A stretch of DNA of 64,000 nucleotides from Coliplasma sp045538555 (GTDB taxonomy: Bacteria; Bacillota; Clostridia; Oscillospirales; CAG-382): positions 1-64,000 of the forward strand of contig JAZSRP010000049.1 in the NCBI GenBank assembly GCA_045538555.1. The letters are read 5' to 3'. The notes beneath the pieces are model-generated. The model saw only the letters and a list, made by a program, of their open reading frames with translations, had not been told where the DNA came from and did no database searches. This document shows, piece by piece, positions 16,084 through 24,670 of this stretch (its first letter is position 1; the number at the start of each line of letters is the position of its first letter). The position numbers were made by a program, and so were the translations under genes.

Positions 16084-17238
16084 ATGGAGCTTGATTTTGT
16101 CAGCCGATATGTGATCGACACACTTTCCTGCCACGGGCATTCTGCATATGCCGTGGGAGGTGCAGTGCGGGATCGTTTTTTGTCCCGTGACGTTTTTGAC
16201 ATTGACGTTGCCACGGATGCTCTTCCTCAGCAGACAAAAGAAATTTTTTCCTCTCACCGTGTTGTTGACATCGGCATCAGACACGGCACCGTCACCGTGA
16301 TGGTGGATGAAACGCCTGTGGAGATCACCACATTTCGGCGTGATGAGGGTTATTCGGACAACCGCCACCCCGACAGCGTGGTTTTTTGCGATAATATTTA
16401 CGATGATCTTTCCCGCAGGGATTTTACCGTCAACGCAATGGCATTTTCGCCCAAAGAGGGATTGGTTGATCCTTTCAACGGAATGGAAGATCTGAAAAAC
16501 CGTGTTATACGTGCGGTGGGCGATCCGAGAAAAAGATTTTGTGAGGATTCGCTGCGTATTCTCAGGGGTCTGAGATTTGCATCTCAGTTGGGATTTGAGA
16601 TAGAAGAAAGCACATACGTTGCCATGCTGACAAATGCAGGCAGAGTTTCTGATATTTCCGGAGAGCGAGTGCTTGATGAGTTGAAAAAGCTTGTTTTGGG
16701 TGACTACGCGGGCGCCACTCTCACCAGATACGGCGGTATACTTGAGAGAATATTGCCCTTGAGCGATCAAGCATTTTCCGTTGACTGCCTGCCGATGGAC
16801 GTTTCTATGCGTCTTGCTTGCCTGTTTGGTGAAAAATCGGATGCCATCCTTGCGGGACTGAAGTGTGATACAAAAACCAGACGTGCCGCAGCAATGCTTG
16901 GTTGTTCCACCATGCTTCCCGATACTCCCAAGGAAATAAAAAATTTTGTATCCCGCCATGGACGCGAGGATGCAAAGCTGATCGCCAATTACCGCCGCTG
17001 CCTCTACCGAGAGGACTTGTCCGGGCTTGTGACCGCCACGGCAAACAGCGATCAGTGCCTCACTTTGTCGGAGCTTGCCGTAAAAGGCGATGACCTGATA
17101 TCCATTGGAATATTGGGTGAGTCGGTTGGCAAAATGCTGAAAAAGCTGTTAAACTTTGTGCTGAACGGTGACTGCCCCAATGACAAAGAAGTTTTGCTCA
17201 ACCGAGCAAAAGTTATTGACAACACAAAGAATGTTTGA
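16084..17238 (+). CDS. cca: CCA tRNA nucleotidyltransferase
   Basis: 384 residues. The class II nucleotidyltransferase head shows YAVGGAVRDRFL and the metal-binding Asp39-x-Asp41 in DIDVATDA. RHGTVTV, VEITTFRRDEGY and DLSRRDFTVNAMAF (nucleotide recognition) follow, then GDPRKRFCEDSLRILRGLRFA. It adds or repairs the tRNA 3' CCA. GGAGGCGCACC sits before ATG 16084. Notably the tRNA genes seen in this window already encode CCA, so the enzyme is probably mainly for repair, unless other tRNAs lack it. Confidence 0.93.
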   Translation: MELDFVSRYVIDTLSCHGHSAYAVGGAVRDRFLSRDVFDIDVATDALPQQTKEIFSSHRVVDIGIRHGTVTVMVDETPVEITTFRRDEGYSDNRHPDSVVFCDNIYDDLSRRDFTVNAMAFSPKEGLVDPFNGMEDLKNRVIRAVGDPRKRFCEDSLRILRGLRFASQLGFEIEESTYVAMLTNAGRVSDISGERVLDELKKLVLGDYAGATLTRYGGILERILPLSDQAFSVDCLPMDVSMRLACLFGEKSDAILAGLKCDTKTRRAAAMLGCSTMLPDTPKEIKNFVSRHGREDAKLIANYRRCLYREDLSGLVTATANSDQCLTLSELAVKGDDLISIGILGESVGKMLKKLLNFVLNGDCPNDKEVLLNRAKVIDNTKNV

Positions 17239-17244
17239 TATAAT
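17216..17244 (+). promoter_or_regulatory. Promoter of tRNA-Thr(CGT), overlapping the end of cca
   Basis: TTGACA (17216-17221), 17 nt, TATAAT (17239-17244). The -35 and spacer lie inside the last cca codons. Confidence 0.88.
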
Positions 17245-17269
17245 TCCACTTGTGTTTCGGCACAGGAAT

Positions 17270-17344
17270 GCTGGTGTGGCGCAGGGGTAGCGCAATTGAT
17301 TCGTAATCAATAGGCCGAGGGTTCAAATCCCTCCACCAGCTCCA
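17270..17344 (+). tRNA. tRNA-Thr (anticodon CGT), CCA encoded
   Basis: 75-nt cloverleaf. Acceptor GCTGGTG/CACCAGC, anticodon loop TTCGTAA in an ATTGA/TCAAT stem, T-arm GGTTCAAATCC, discriminator T, then encoded CCA. Confidence 0.96.
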
Positions 17345-17347
17345 AAA

Positions 17348-17382
17348 GGAAACGACAATTTTCGACAGAAGATTGTCGTTTC
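17348..17382 (+). terminator. Terminator after tRNA-Thr
   Basis: GAAACGACAAT / ATTGTCGTTTC stem, then TTTTTG. Beyond it, up to 17547, is a pyrimidine/purine-rich stretch with repeats of CTTTTCAC and no gene. Confidence 0.75.
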
Positions 17383-17547
17383 TTTTTGTTCTCTTCACTT
17401 TTCTCTTTTCACTTTTCACTTTTCTCTCAAATTGTCGTTTCCAGAGAAAAGATAAGAGAGAAGAGATAAAAGAAAAGGTAGCTTTGCTCCGCAAAGCTTT
17501 GAATTATATAATAATTTGTGAAATAATTTAACTAGAGGTAATAATGA

Positions 17548-17823
17548 TTGAACAGCCCATTACTTGATAAATCCCTTGATTTTGCAACTGAAATAGAATT
17601 GCTTTGTCAAAGCATTAAGGCCCCGTCTAACATTCTTTTGCAAATTCGTAAAAGTTCAAGCAGTATTTATGCAAATATCCGTGAAGCAAATTATGGGCAG
17701 AGTAAAGCGGATATGCTTTCAAAATTTGAAATTGCTCTTAGCCGCCGTTTTTTGCTTACAAAAGCTCAAGGGAGACAACTCAAACTGCCGAAGGCAATAT
17801 CACTCGGCGTTAGCCAAATATAA
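17548..17823 (+). pseudogene. Truncated four-helix-bundle (S23/IVP-like) protein gene
   Basis: The frame reads NSPLLDKSLDFATEIELLCQ, then IRKSSSSIYANIREANYGQS and KADMLSKFEIAL. This is clearly the first half of the four-helix-bundle (23S rRNA intervening-sequence protein-like) family. After residue 66 it switches to SRRFLLTKAQGRQLK and stops about 25 residues later, so the third and fourth helices are missing, probably by deletion. No ATG is in frame; TTG 17548 would be the start. The 3' end runs straight into hairpin repeats with ATATCACT linkers, as seen around such genes elsewhere. Nonfunctional in all likelihood. Confidence 0.7.
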
Positions 17824-17880
17824 CTGCGAAGCAATATAACTCGCCGAAGGAAACGAGGCGAATAAAACTGCGAGACTTCT
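17790..17880 (+). repeat. Degenerate hairpin repeat array with ATATCACT/ATATAACT linkers
   Basis: Short hairpins (for example GCCGAAGGC, and CGCC..GGCG around a GAAGGAAACGA loop) are joined by AATATCACT, AATATAACT and AATAAAACT. The same organisation, better preserved, recurs at 27584-27760. It begins inside the decayed four-helix-bundle frame. Confidence 0.65.
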
Positions 17881-17895
17881 TTATGGGAAGTCTCG
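17868..17895. terminator. Perfect hairpin upstream of the DUF4855 gene
   Basis: GCGAGACTTC / GAAGTCTCGC 10-bp stem with a 7-nt loop, but without an immediate T-tract, so termination is uncertain; it may be the last unit of the repeat array. Confidence 0.5.
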
Positions 17896-17912
17896 CCAGG
17901 GTGGTGTTTTTG

Positions 17913-17941
17913 TTGACAAGAAATGAGGTATATAATATAAT
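17913..17941 (+). promoter_or_regulatory. Promoter of the DUF4855 protein gene
   Basis: TTGACA (17913-17918), 17 nt, TATAAT (17936-17941), 30 nt before ATG 17971. Confidence 0.85.
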
Positions 17942-17970
17942 ATCTTTAATAATATTTGTACGAGGATACT

Positions 17971-19926
17971 ATGAAAAGAATTATTTCTGCAGCTGTAGTG
18001 GTTTTTATGCTGACGGCAATGCTGAGCATCTCTCTTGTTGCGGCACCTGAGGTGCCCACTGCCGATGATCTTAGCGGATACGAGAACGTGTGCCTTACGT
18101 ATACGTTTCGTCGTTCCGGCAGCGATAATGGCAGACACTATGAAAATGATCTTTTGCCCTATACCGCATATCTGGATAAGAACGGTCAAATAAAAGATTT
18201 TTTCTTTGACAGCTATCTTTTTTTGCCCTGTATGGACTATGGTCCTTCGGGAGCAAGAATGCATTTTGATGAAAACAATCCCACAAAATCCATTGACTGG
18301 ACTGCATATGTTGACGATACGTTTGCAGGAGGCGCAAACGTAGATGCTCTGGAAAATGCATACGGCACAACAAAAAAAGCATTGGGAGACACAAAAAGCA
18401 AGGCAGGTGTTTTTTTTACTCTGCTTTATCCCGGTAAAAAAGCGATCAATTTTGGTTCACTGGGCGGAAAAAGTCTCAACTTTTCAAATACGGAGGACCG
18501 AAAACACGCTGTAAAATGGATGATAGATGAGCAAATATCACGGTTTGAGCAAAGAGGATACAAAAACCTTGAACTTGTAGGATTTTATTGGCTTGAGGAA
18601 TATATTGTGGATCAAGACGATGCACAGATTCTCAGATATGCGTCTGATTATCTTCATTCCAAAGGTCTAAAGTTTGTTTGGATCCCTTGGTACAAGGCAA
18701 ACGGCTATGAGCGTTGGGACAGTTTTGGGTTTGACGTGGCATGTATGCAGCCCAACCTGATGTGGATCGGATACAACGACCCTACACGTGTGCAATCAAG
18801 TGTTGCTCTTTCGGAGCAATACGGCCTATCAATGGAGATGGAGTGCGACGGAAGAGTATATACCGATGAGTATTTTTCAAGATATCTCAATTATCTTGAC
18901 GGCGGATTGAATTCTTCTATGATGAACTCTGTAAAAATGTACTACCAGGACGGAAAAACCGCAGTTTATTACAAAGCGTGTTATTCCCAAAACCCGCAAT
19001 ATCGTACCGTATATGACCTTACGTACAAATATGCAAAAAAGACGCTGACACAGGCAGATATTGATGCTGTTCGTCCCCAACAGATAACAAACGATTATGA
19101 GATCGTCAAGGATATCGGCCGTGATAGTTTGATGAAAGACGATGTGGATTGGGTATCCATAGGAAAGAGCTACACCGCATGCAGATCCTTTGTGGACGGC
19201 AACGGGGCGGCATATCAACACGTGGATGGAAAGGAATTGACCGACGGTATCATTGCCTCAGCGCCATTGAGCACCGATTGGCATGCGTTCCACCACACGC
19301 TTTTGGATTCGGACGGCAGAATGAGCGTGGTGGTGGATCTTGGCGAGGTGCGCAAAGATCTTACACACTTTTATGCACATTTTGACAACCGATTGGACTA
19401 TGGCATCGGCTCTCCTGTAGAAATAACTCTGAGCGTTTCCAATGACGGAAGCAGCTTTCGTACACTTGCGGTGCCTGTTCTTATTATGGATGCAACGGAT
19501 TCCTGCATAAAGCACGAAACCGAGCCCTTGACTGCAAGATACGTAAAAATGTCCTTTGGCGCAGGCGGCGGTAATTTTGTGTTTTGCTCGGAATTTTTTG
19601 TGGGCGTAAAGGGCGGAAATATTATAGATGATTCAAGCCAATCTCAAGAATCGATGCCGGAGGAATCGGGTTCCCAAGAGCCCTCCGAGCCCGAAACATC
19701 AGAACCGCATGAATCAAGTCCCATGGCATCCGTTGATGAAAAATCCGACAAACCGGAGGAATCAAACATCAGCATTTCGGATGACAAAAATTCCGATCTG
19801 CCGGATCCGGACACAAAAACGCCTGCCAAAGAGGGAACGGATGCCCGCATATGGATAGCAGTGGGCTGTGCAGCAATCATTGTTGCTGCCGTTGCGGCTG
19901 TGTTGATAAAGAAAAAGAAGAACTAA
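17971..19926 (+). CDS. DUF4855 surface protein with C-terminal membrane anchor
   Basis: 651 residues. A signal peptide (KRIISAAVVVFMLTAMLSIS) is followed by a barrel-like DUF4855 region (about 30-380; note FYWLEEYIVDQDDAQ and FVWIPWYKANGYERW). Next comes a beta-sandwich of about 150 residues resembling a discoidin/carbohydrate-binding fold (ITLSVSNDGSSFRTLAVPV, TARYVKMSF). A Ser/Pro/Glu-rich linker (about 550-625) leads to a membrane helix (WIAVGCAAIIVAAVAAVLI) and KKKKN. The layout is that of a wall-spanning, membrane-anchored glycan-active or glycan-binding protein; the catalytic activity of DUF4855 is not established. ATG 17971 is chosen for GAGGA 4 nt upstream over ATG 17956. Confidence 0.82.
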   Translation: MKRIISAAVVVFMLTAMLSISLVAAPEVPTADDLSGYENVCLTYTFRRSGSDNGRHYENDLLPYTAYLDKNGQIKDFFFDSYLFLPCMDYGPSGARMHFDENNPTKSIDWTAYVDDTFAGGANVDALENAYGTTKKALGDTKSKAGVFFTLLYPGKKAINFGSLGGKSLNFSNTEDRKHAVKWMIDEQISRFEQRGYKNLELVGFYWLEEYIVDQDDAQILRYASDYLHSKGLKFVWIPWYKANGYERWDSFGFDVACMQPNLMWIGYNDPTRVQSSVALSEQYGLSMEMECDGRVYTDEYFSRYLNYLDGGLNSSMMNSVKMYYQDGKTAVYYKACYSQNPQYRTVYDLTYKYAKKTLTQADIDAVRPQQITNDYEIVKDIGRDSLMKDDVDWVSIGKSYTACRSFVDGNGAAYQHVDGKELTDGIIASAPLSTDWHAFHHTLLDSDGRMSVVVDLGEVRKDLTHFYAHFDNRLDYGIGSPVEITLSVSNDGSSFRTLAVPVLIMDATDSCIKHETEPLTARYVKMSFGAGGGNFVFCSEFFVGVKGGNIIDDSSQSQESMPEESGSQEPSEPETSEPHESSPMASVDEKSDKPEESNISISDDKNSDLPDPDTKTPAKEGTDARIWIAVGCAAIIVAAVAAVLIKKKKN

Positions 19927-19932
19927 AGTATA

Positions 19933-19961
19933 AAAACCCCGAATCTCATATCGGGGTTTTT
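19933..19961 (+). terminator. Terminator after the DUF4855 gene
   Basis: AAAACCCCGA / TCGGGGTTTT stem, 8-nt loop, TTTTTG. Confidence 0.92.
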
Positions 19962-20092
19962 GCTATGCTGCATAAATAATGTAAAAAAATGCTGTACAAT
20001 TTTTTGTCCTGTGTTTGACGGTGTTGTTTGTTTTATTGTTTAGTATTTATACTTTGGGTTTGCAAAAAAACAAATTCCTTCCAAAAATTCCC

Positions 20093-20121
20093 TTGCAAGT
20101 TTGATGTATTTGTGATAGAAT
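20093..20121 (+). promoter_or_regulatory. Promoter of the riboswitch-ATPase transcript
   Basis: TTGCAA (20093-20098), 17 nt, TAGAAT (20116-20121), immediately ahead of the aptamer. Confidence 0.72.
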
Positions 20122-20126
20122 GAAGC

Positions 20127-20239
20127 AAATAAGGGAGTAGTCAGTACTTTGTACGTCCAAGTCAACATCATGGATTTATTCCTGGCTTGTGCTTAAATGA
20201 CCAGACTTATCTGTCAATGACGGATAGGTCTGTTTTTGA
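20127..20239 (+). promoter_or_regulatory. yybP-ykoY (Mn2+) riboswitch with expression platform
   Basis: The conserved first loop AAGGGAGTAG (20131-20140), the GTCAACATCA segment (20161-20170), the CTGGCTTGTGC segment (20182-20192) and the closing GACC (20199-20202) follow in the order of the yybP-ykoY manganese aptamer. The GACC runs into a terminator, CAGACTTATC / GATAGGTCTG (20203-20233), then TTTTT. High Mn2+ should prevent termination and raise expression of the downstream P-type ATPase. Assigned from memory of the consensus; a covariance-model search would settle it. Confidence 0.8.
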
Positions 20240-20280
20240 TAGAAATAATATATTCATCATAAAAAAGGAGGAGATTATTC

Positions 20281-22887
20281 ATGACACCTCACTGCAAACA
20301 ACAGGAGGAAGTCCTGAAACAGCTATCGTCAGACCCGTTAGTGGGACTGACCCATCAGGAGGTTCTTGCCCGAAAGGAAAAATACGGCGAGAACAAGCTC
20401 AAGGAAAAGAAAAAGAAAACCAACCTGCAGCGATTTTTGGATCAGTTCAAGGATGTGATGATTCTTATACTCATCGTTGCGGCAGTGATCTCGTTTGTGA
20501 TCGCCTGTGTGGAGGGTGAGGCAAAGGAATTTTTTGAGCCCGCACTTATTCTGGCGATCGTAATCCTCAACGCTGTTTTGGGCGTTATGCAAGAAAGCAA
20601 GGCAGAACGAGCCCTTGATGCGCTCAAGGGTCTTTCGGCTCCCCATGCAAGAGTCATCAGAGACGGCAAGGAAAGCATTATAGATGCGGCTGACCTTGTG
20701 CCCGGTGATATAATCAAGCTTGAGGCGGGCGATTTTGTTCCCGCTGATGCGCGTCTTATTCAGAGCTCCAGTCTCAAATCTGAGGAATCCGCGCTGACAG
20801 GTGAGTCGGTTCCTGCGGAAAAGGATGCAGAGGCAGTGCTTGACAGCGCGTCACCCATCGGAGACAGAACAAATATGGTTTTCTCCGGATGCAGCATTAC
20901 TTATGGCTCGGCACTGGCAGTGGTTACCGCTACGGGTATGGATACGGAGATGGGAATGATCGCCAACCTGCTGGACAGCGAGGAGGATGGCCAGACACCT
21001 CTTCAGCAAAAGCTTGCCCAGCTTGGAAAATATCTTGGAATAGTGGCACTCTGTTGCTGCGGAATCATTTTTGTGGTGGGACTTGTCAATGACATTCCCG
21101 TGATGGAGATCTTTATGACCTCCGTATCTCTTGCGGTATCCGCCATTCCGGAGGGACTTCCTGCCATCGTCACCATCGTGCTTTCCATAGGTGTTCAACG
21201 GATGGTAAAAAAGAATGCACTCATACGGCGTCTTCCTGCTGTGGAAACTCTTGGCAGTGCTTCGGTTATCTGCTCTGACAAGACGGGCACACTGACCCAA
21301 AACCGTATGACTCTCACAAAGCTCTACGTTGACCGCGGTGAGATTGAGCTTGTGTCATCGGACAACTCAGAAAAAGCAAAAAAACTTCTTGTCCTTGCCA
21401 CCTTGTGCTGTGACGGCTCGGTGGTGTTTGGCGATGAGGAACAGCATATCGGCGATCCCACGGAGACCGCCATCGTTGTTGCGGCTCACAAAAACGGATT
21501 TGAAAAAGAAGAACTCAATGGACTCTATCCACGGCTTGCTTCACTTCCTTTTGATTCTGACCGAAAGCTGATGTCAACCATAAACGTTGTTGACGGCAAA
21601 AAGCTGGTCATTGTCAAAGGCGCATTTGATGTGATGGCAAAGCGTTGTATATCGGGAGATATGGAAAAGGCACGAGAGATCACCGATTCCATGAGCAGTG
21701 ATGCGCTTCGTGTTCTTGCAGTGGGATTCAAGGTGATAGAGAACATTCCCGAGAACCTCACAACAGAAAACCTTGAGACAGATCTTATCTTCCTTGGCTT
21801 GGTGGGAATGATCGACCCGCCCCGTCCCGAGGCAAGAGATGCGGTTGCAATCTGCCGCAGAGCCGGTATAAAACCGGTTATGATCACAGGCGATCACGTG
21901 GTCACTGCTTCTGCAATCGCCCGTGAGCTGGGTATTTTGCAGGATGGTGACAGAGCCATCACCGGCTCAGAGCTGGATGCAATGAATGACAGACAACTTG
22001 ACGAGGTGGTGGAGACCATCTCTGTGTATGCCCGCGTTTCACCCGAAAACAAAATACGCATTGTCAAGGCGTGGCAGCGCAAAGGACAGGTTGTGTCGAT
22101 GACGGGAGACGGAGTCAACGATGCTCCGGCGCTCAAGGCGGCGGATATTGGCTGTGCAATGGGTATCACCGGCACCGACGTTGCAAAGGGCGCAGCGGAT
22201 ATGACTCTGACCGACGACAATTTCTCCACTATAGTTGATGCCGTCCGCGAGGGTAGGGGAATCTACTCAAACATCAAAAAGGTGGTTGGATTCCTGCTGG
22301 GAACAAATATCGGTGAGGTTATCACAGTATTTGTGGCAATGCTTTTGTGGCACAAAACTCCTCTGCTTTCCATGCAGCTTTTGTGGATAAACCTTGTGAC
22401 GGACTCACTTCCTGCCATTGCACTGGGAATGGAAGCGGTAGAATCCGATGTTATGAACAAAAAACCAAAACCCAAGTCAGAGGGCATCTTTGCCAACGGA
22501 TTTGGTGTTAGGATCGCACTTCAGGGCGTCATGTTTGCTCTGCTGACTCTTATCGGATTCCGTGTGGGTGAGTCGGTGACAGGCACTCTTGAGGGCGGAC
22601 AGACAATGGCATTTATGGTTCTTGCTTTGTCGCAGGTGGTTCAGGCGTTCAATATGCGTTCTGCCCATTCCCTGTTCAAGATAGGCGTGTTCGGAAACAA
22701 AAAGCTCAACATGGCATCTCTCGGCTCTCTGGCACTGGTATTGCTGGCGCTGTTCACCCCTGTTCGTATCGCATTTGGGCTGACACTCCTGCCCTGGTAT
22801 GCTTACGTTATTGCGCTTGTGTTGATATTTGTGCCTCTGGGCGCCATGGAACTGGAAAAAGCTCTCAACAAAAAAGATTCTTTTTAA
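20281..22887 (+). CDS. P-type cation ATPase, type IIA (Mn2+/Ca2+ efflux candidate)
   Basis: 868 residues. An N-terminal cation-ATPase domain precedes the TGES loop (ALTGESVPAE, about 171-180). PEGLP (290-294, with the Glu of Ca2+ site II), phosphorylated Asp333 in DKTGTLT, and the hinge TGDGVNDAPALK are all present. The membrane site residues of SERCA have equivalents in GTNIGEV and NLVTDSLPA. It therefore carries the Ca2+-site-II set. Control by a manganese riboswitch, as for yoaB-type ATPases, argues that Mn2+ export is its main task here. AAGGAGGAG 7 nt before ATG. Monocistronic, ending at a terminator. Confidence 0.93.
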   Translation: MTPHCKQQEEVLKQLSSDPLVGLTHQEVLARKEKYGENKLKEKKKKTNLQRFLDQFKDVMILILIVAAVISFVIACVEGEAKEFFEPALILAIVILNAVLGVMQESKAERALDALKGLSAPHARVIRDGKESIIDAADLVPGDIIKLEAGDFVPADARLIQSSSLKSEESALTGESVPAEKDAEAVLDSASPIGDRTNMVFSGCSITYGSALAVVTATGMDTEMGMIANLLDSEEDGQTPLQQKLAQLGKYLGIVALCCCGIIFVVGLVNDIPVMEIFMTSVSLAVSAIPEGLPAIVTIVLSIGVQRMVKKNALIRRLPAVETLGSASVICSDKTGTLTQNRMTLTKLYVDRGEIELVSSDNSEKAKKLLVLATLCCDGSVVFGDEEQHIGDPTETAIVVAAHKNGFEKEELNGLYPRLASLPFDSDRKLMSTINVVDGKKLVIVKGAFDVMAKRCISGDMEKAREITDSMSSDALRVLAVGFKVIENIPENLTTENLETDLIFLGLVGMIDPPRPEARDAVAICRRAGIKPVMITGDHVVTASAIARELGILQDGDRAITGSELDAMNDRQLDEVVETISVYARVSPENKIRIVKAWQRKGQVVSMTGDGVNDAPALKAADIGCAMGITGTDVAKGAADMTLTDDNFSTIVDAVREGRGIYSNIKKVVGFLLGTNIGEVITVFVAMLLWHKTPLLSMQLLWINLVTDSLPAIALGMEAVESDVMNKKPKPKSEGIFANGFGVRIALQGVMFALLTLIGFRVGESVTGTLEGGQTMAFMVLALSQVVQAFNMRSAHSLFKIGVFGNKKLNMASLGSLALVLLALFTPVRIAFGLTLLPWYAYVIALVLIFVPLGAMELEKALNKKDSF

Positions 22888-22896
22888 AAACACAAA

Positions 22897-22925
22897 AAAC
22901 AAGCCCGTTTTTGGGCTTGTTTTTT
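22897..22925. terminator. Bidirectional terminator between the ATPase and lipoprotein genes
   Basis: AACAAGCCC / GGGCTTGTT, 6-nt loop, T7 on + and A-tract on -. Confidence 0.9.
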
Positions 22926-22944
22926 TATATGAAAAAATGTTGTT

Positions 22945-23415
22945 TTATGGTATGTATCCAATTTCCTCAAAAAGCTCCAATACCTTTTTTTGGTTTTCAA
23001 ACCCGGCATCTGCCGAAACGTGAGTGTTGTCAATTCGCACGGCAACAAATATCCTTTCGGTTCCGTTCTGTGCTGTGTATCGATAATGAATCGCCCTGTC
23101 GTTTTGAATCAGCTTTTCACTTTTTGAAAAAATCTCGTAGTATTTTTGCCACGCCCTTATATCGTCTGTTGCCGCCTGCACATCGGCACGCTTTGTAAAA
23201 ACGACGCAAAAGGAATTTCCGTACGCTATTATTTCTTCGCCCTCACCTCGATTGAAAGACATGTCCTGATCCATGTACTCCGTGTGATCCTCCACGCTGT
23301 ATCCCAGATCCAACATTGCATCAGAAAACTCCTGTGACGACAGAGCGTATTCTTGCCTGCAGGCACACAGAAAAACACAAAAAACCAAAAAAGTAAAAAC
23401 AATATTGCGTTTCAC
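22945..23415 (-). CDS. Small lipoprotein of unknown function
   Basis: About 156 residues. Signal peptide with lipobox FLCAC (Cys near residue 19), then an acidic soluble domain (FSDAMLDLGYSVEDHTEYMD ... SFCVVFTKRADVQAATDDIR ... VEDIGYIP-like end). No family is recognised. GTG 23415 (before KRNIVFTFLVF) is preferred; a GTG 12 nt earlier would overlap the ribosome site AAAGG. Its stop-side neighbour is a terminator. It follows the ABC exporter genes by 15 nt on the same strand, so it may belong to that operon. Confidence 0.72.
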   Translation of the reverse strand: MKRNIVFTFLVFCVFLCACRQEYALSSQEFSDAMLDLGYSVEDHTEYMDQDMSFNRGEGEEIIAYGNSFCVVFTKRADVQAATDDIRAWQKYYEIFSKSEKLIQNDRAIHYRYTAQNGTERIFVAVRIDNTHVSADAGFENQKKVLELFEEIGYIP

Positions 23416-23430
23416 GTTCCACCACACCTT

Positions 23431-24660
23431 TCAGAATTTTCTCAGATAGGCGTACCATGCCTGCTCCCAAAATACCGCAATTACTGACAGAAGCAACATT
23501 ACGCCCAATATGATGTAATCGCTCTTTTTGTATCTGACTCCTCTGCGGTAAACGGTATACGCAACGGCGCATCCCACGGTCACAAGAAGGGCAGTGGTAT
23601 AGTTTCCGCAAAGAACTCCGTCGGAAAGTATGATGGGAAATCCGATGAGAGGGATCAACAGCTTGTAGCCAAAAAAGCTGTTTGAAATCTCTTCTACACA
23701 CTCTGTCTTCTTTTTGCCAAAGCAGCAGATAGCACCTCCTGCAGAAAAAACGCCGGCAGCGCACCAGAACACAAACCAAATAACGTGTCTGCTGCCCGAC
23801 CACATTTTTTCCACCACAGTGGAGTACACAGTTTCGGCACAAGACTCGTATTTTTCAAGCATGTCTACAAAGAAAGCTATGGGGATGGCACTTTCTTCAT
23901 CAAGATTCACACGATGCAAAAAGAGCTTTTCGGATGAATAGAACCTATCCCAAAACATTTCGTTGTAATGCCGTACCACAGAATTGTACAGCTCTTCGGC
24001 AGCGTATATGATTAAATACAGTCCCACCATATATGCAATGATAAATACAACGCCGTCAATCACTGTGTTTGCACGCTCAAAGGCAAACACGGATATGGAA
24101 TATACTACAAATCCAAGTAGCAACGACATGAGAAAATGAACTGCAAGAAACCCGTGCCCCAGTGTGGAAAAATCCCCTATGGAAGCATAGCATATCAGCG
24201 TTGAGATATAAGAGCACAAAAACGGAACCGCTACGGTGATGGCACCCACTGCGTACTGCACCAGCCCTATGCCCTGTTTTGTGATGGGCAGGGAATAACA
24301 GCAGTCAAGATTGCGTTTTTTCTTGAGGAACGCAAACATCCATACGGGCACTGCCAAGGACAGAATTGCCAGCATGACCAGACTGTTGCCAAGAGATAGA
24401 TCACGGTATTCCACTTTGATGATCTGCTCTGATGTGACGGGAACGATGTTTCCGTGCTCGTCATGGTACGATGTGGGATTTCCGTCATTGTCGTAGTATG
24501 CCGTGTTGTAGTAATTTCCGTTGGCATGAATAAACGTAGTCATACGTTGGCGTTCCATGGATTCAAGGCAGGTAAAAACTGAAATTAGAGTCATGAGCAC
24601 GGTAATTATAATAATAACCCGTGCATTACTTTTTAATTGATGTCTGAAATATGTTTTCAT
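23431..24660 (-). CDS. ABC transporter permease (ABC-2-like)
   Basis: 409 residues with about eight to ten hydrophobic segments. The first membrane helix (VIIIITVLMTLISVFTCL) is followed by an extracytoplasmic region of roughly 60 residues, then helices such as SLVMLAILSLAVPVWMFAFL and the motif KKRNLDCCYSLPITK, typical of YtrC/bacitracin-type exporter permeases whose 'SLPITK/R' segment faces the cytoplasm. It is 10 nt downstream of its ATPase gene, with GAGG before ATG 24660. Substrate unknown; such GntR-ABC modules often respond to cell-envelope stress. Confidence 0.82.
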   Translation of the reverse strand: MKTYFRHQLKSNARVIIIITVLMTLISVFTCLESMERQRMTTFIHANGNYYNTAYYDNDGNPTSYHDEHGNIVPVTSEQIIKVEYRDLSLGNSLVMLAILSLAVPVWMFAFLKKKRNLDCCYSLPITKQGIGLVQYAVGAITVAVPFLCSYISTLICYASIGDFSTLGHGFLAVHFLMSLLLGFVVYSISVFAFERANTVIDGVVFIIAYMVGLYLIIYAAEELYNSVVRHYNEMFWDRFYSSEKLFLHRVNLDEESAIPIAFFVDMLEKYESCAETVYSTVVEKMWSGSRHVIWFVFWCAAGVFSAGGAICCFGKKKTECVEEISNSFFGYKLLIPLIGFPIILSDGVLCGNYTTALLVTVGCAVAYTVYRRGVRYKKSDYIILGVMLLLSVIAVFWEQAWYAYLRKF

Positions 24661-24670
24661 ATGATTCGCC

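Noticed and set aside
16030..16959. Minus-strand frame opposite cca
   Set aside because: Antisense shadow of a strongly conserved gene; no start signal or recognisable domain.
17548..17823. Intact four-helix-bundle protein
   Set aside because: The second half of the family is missing, no ATG start exists and the end runs into repeat DNA.
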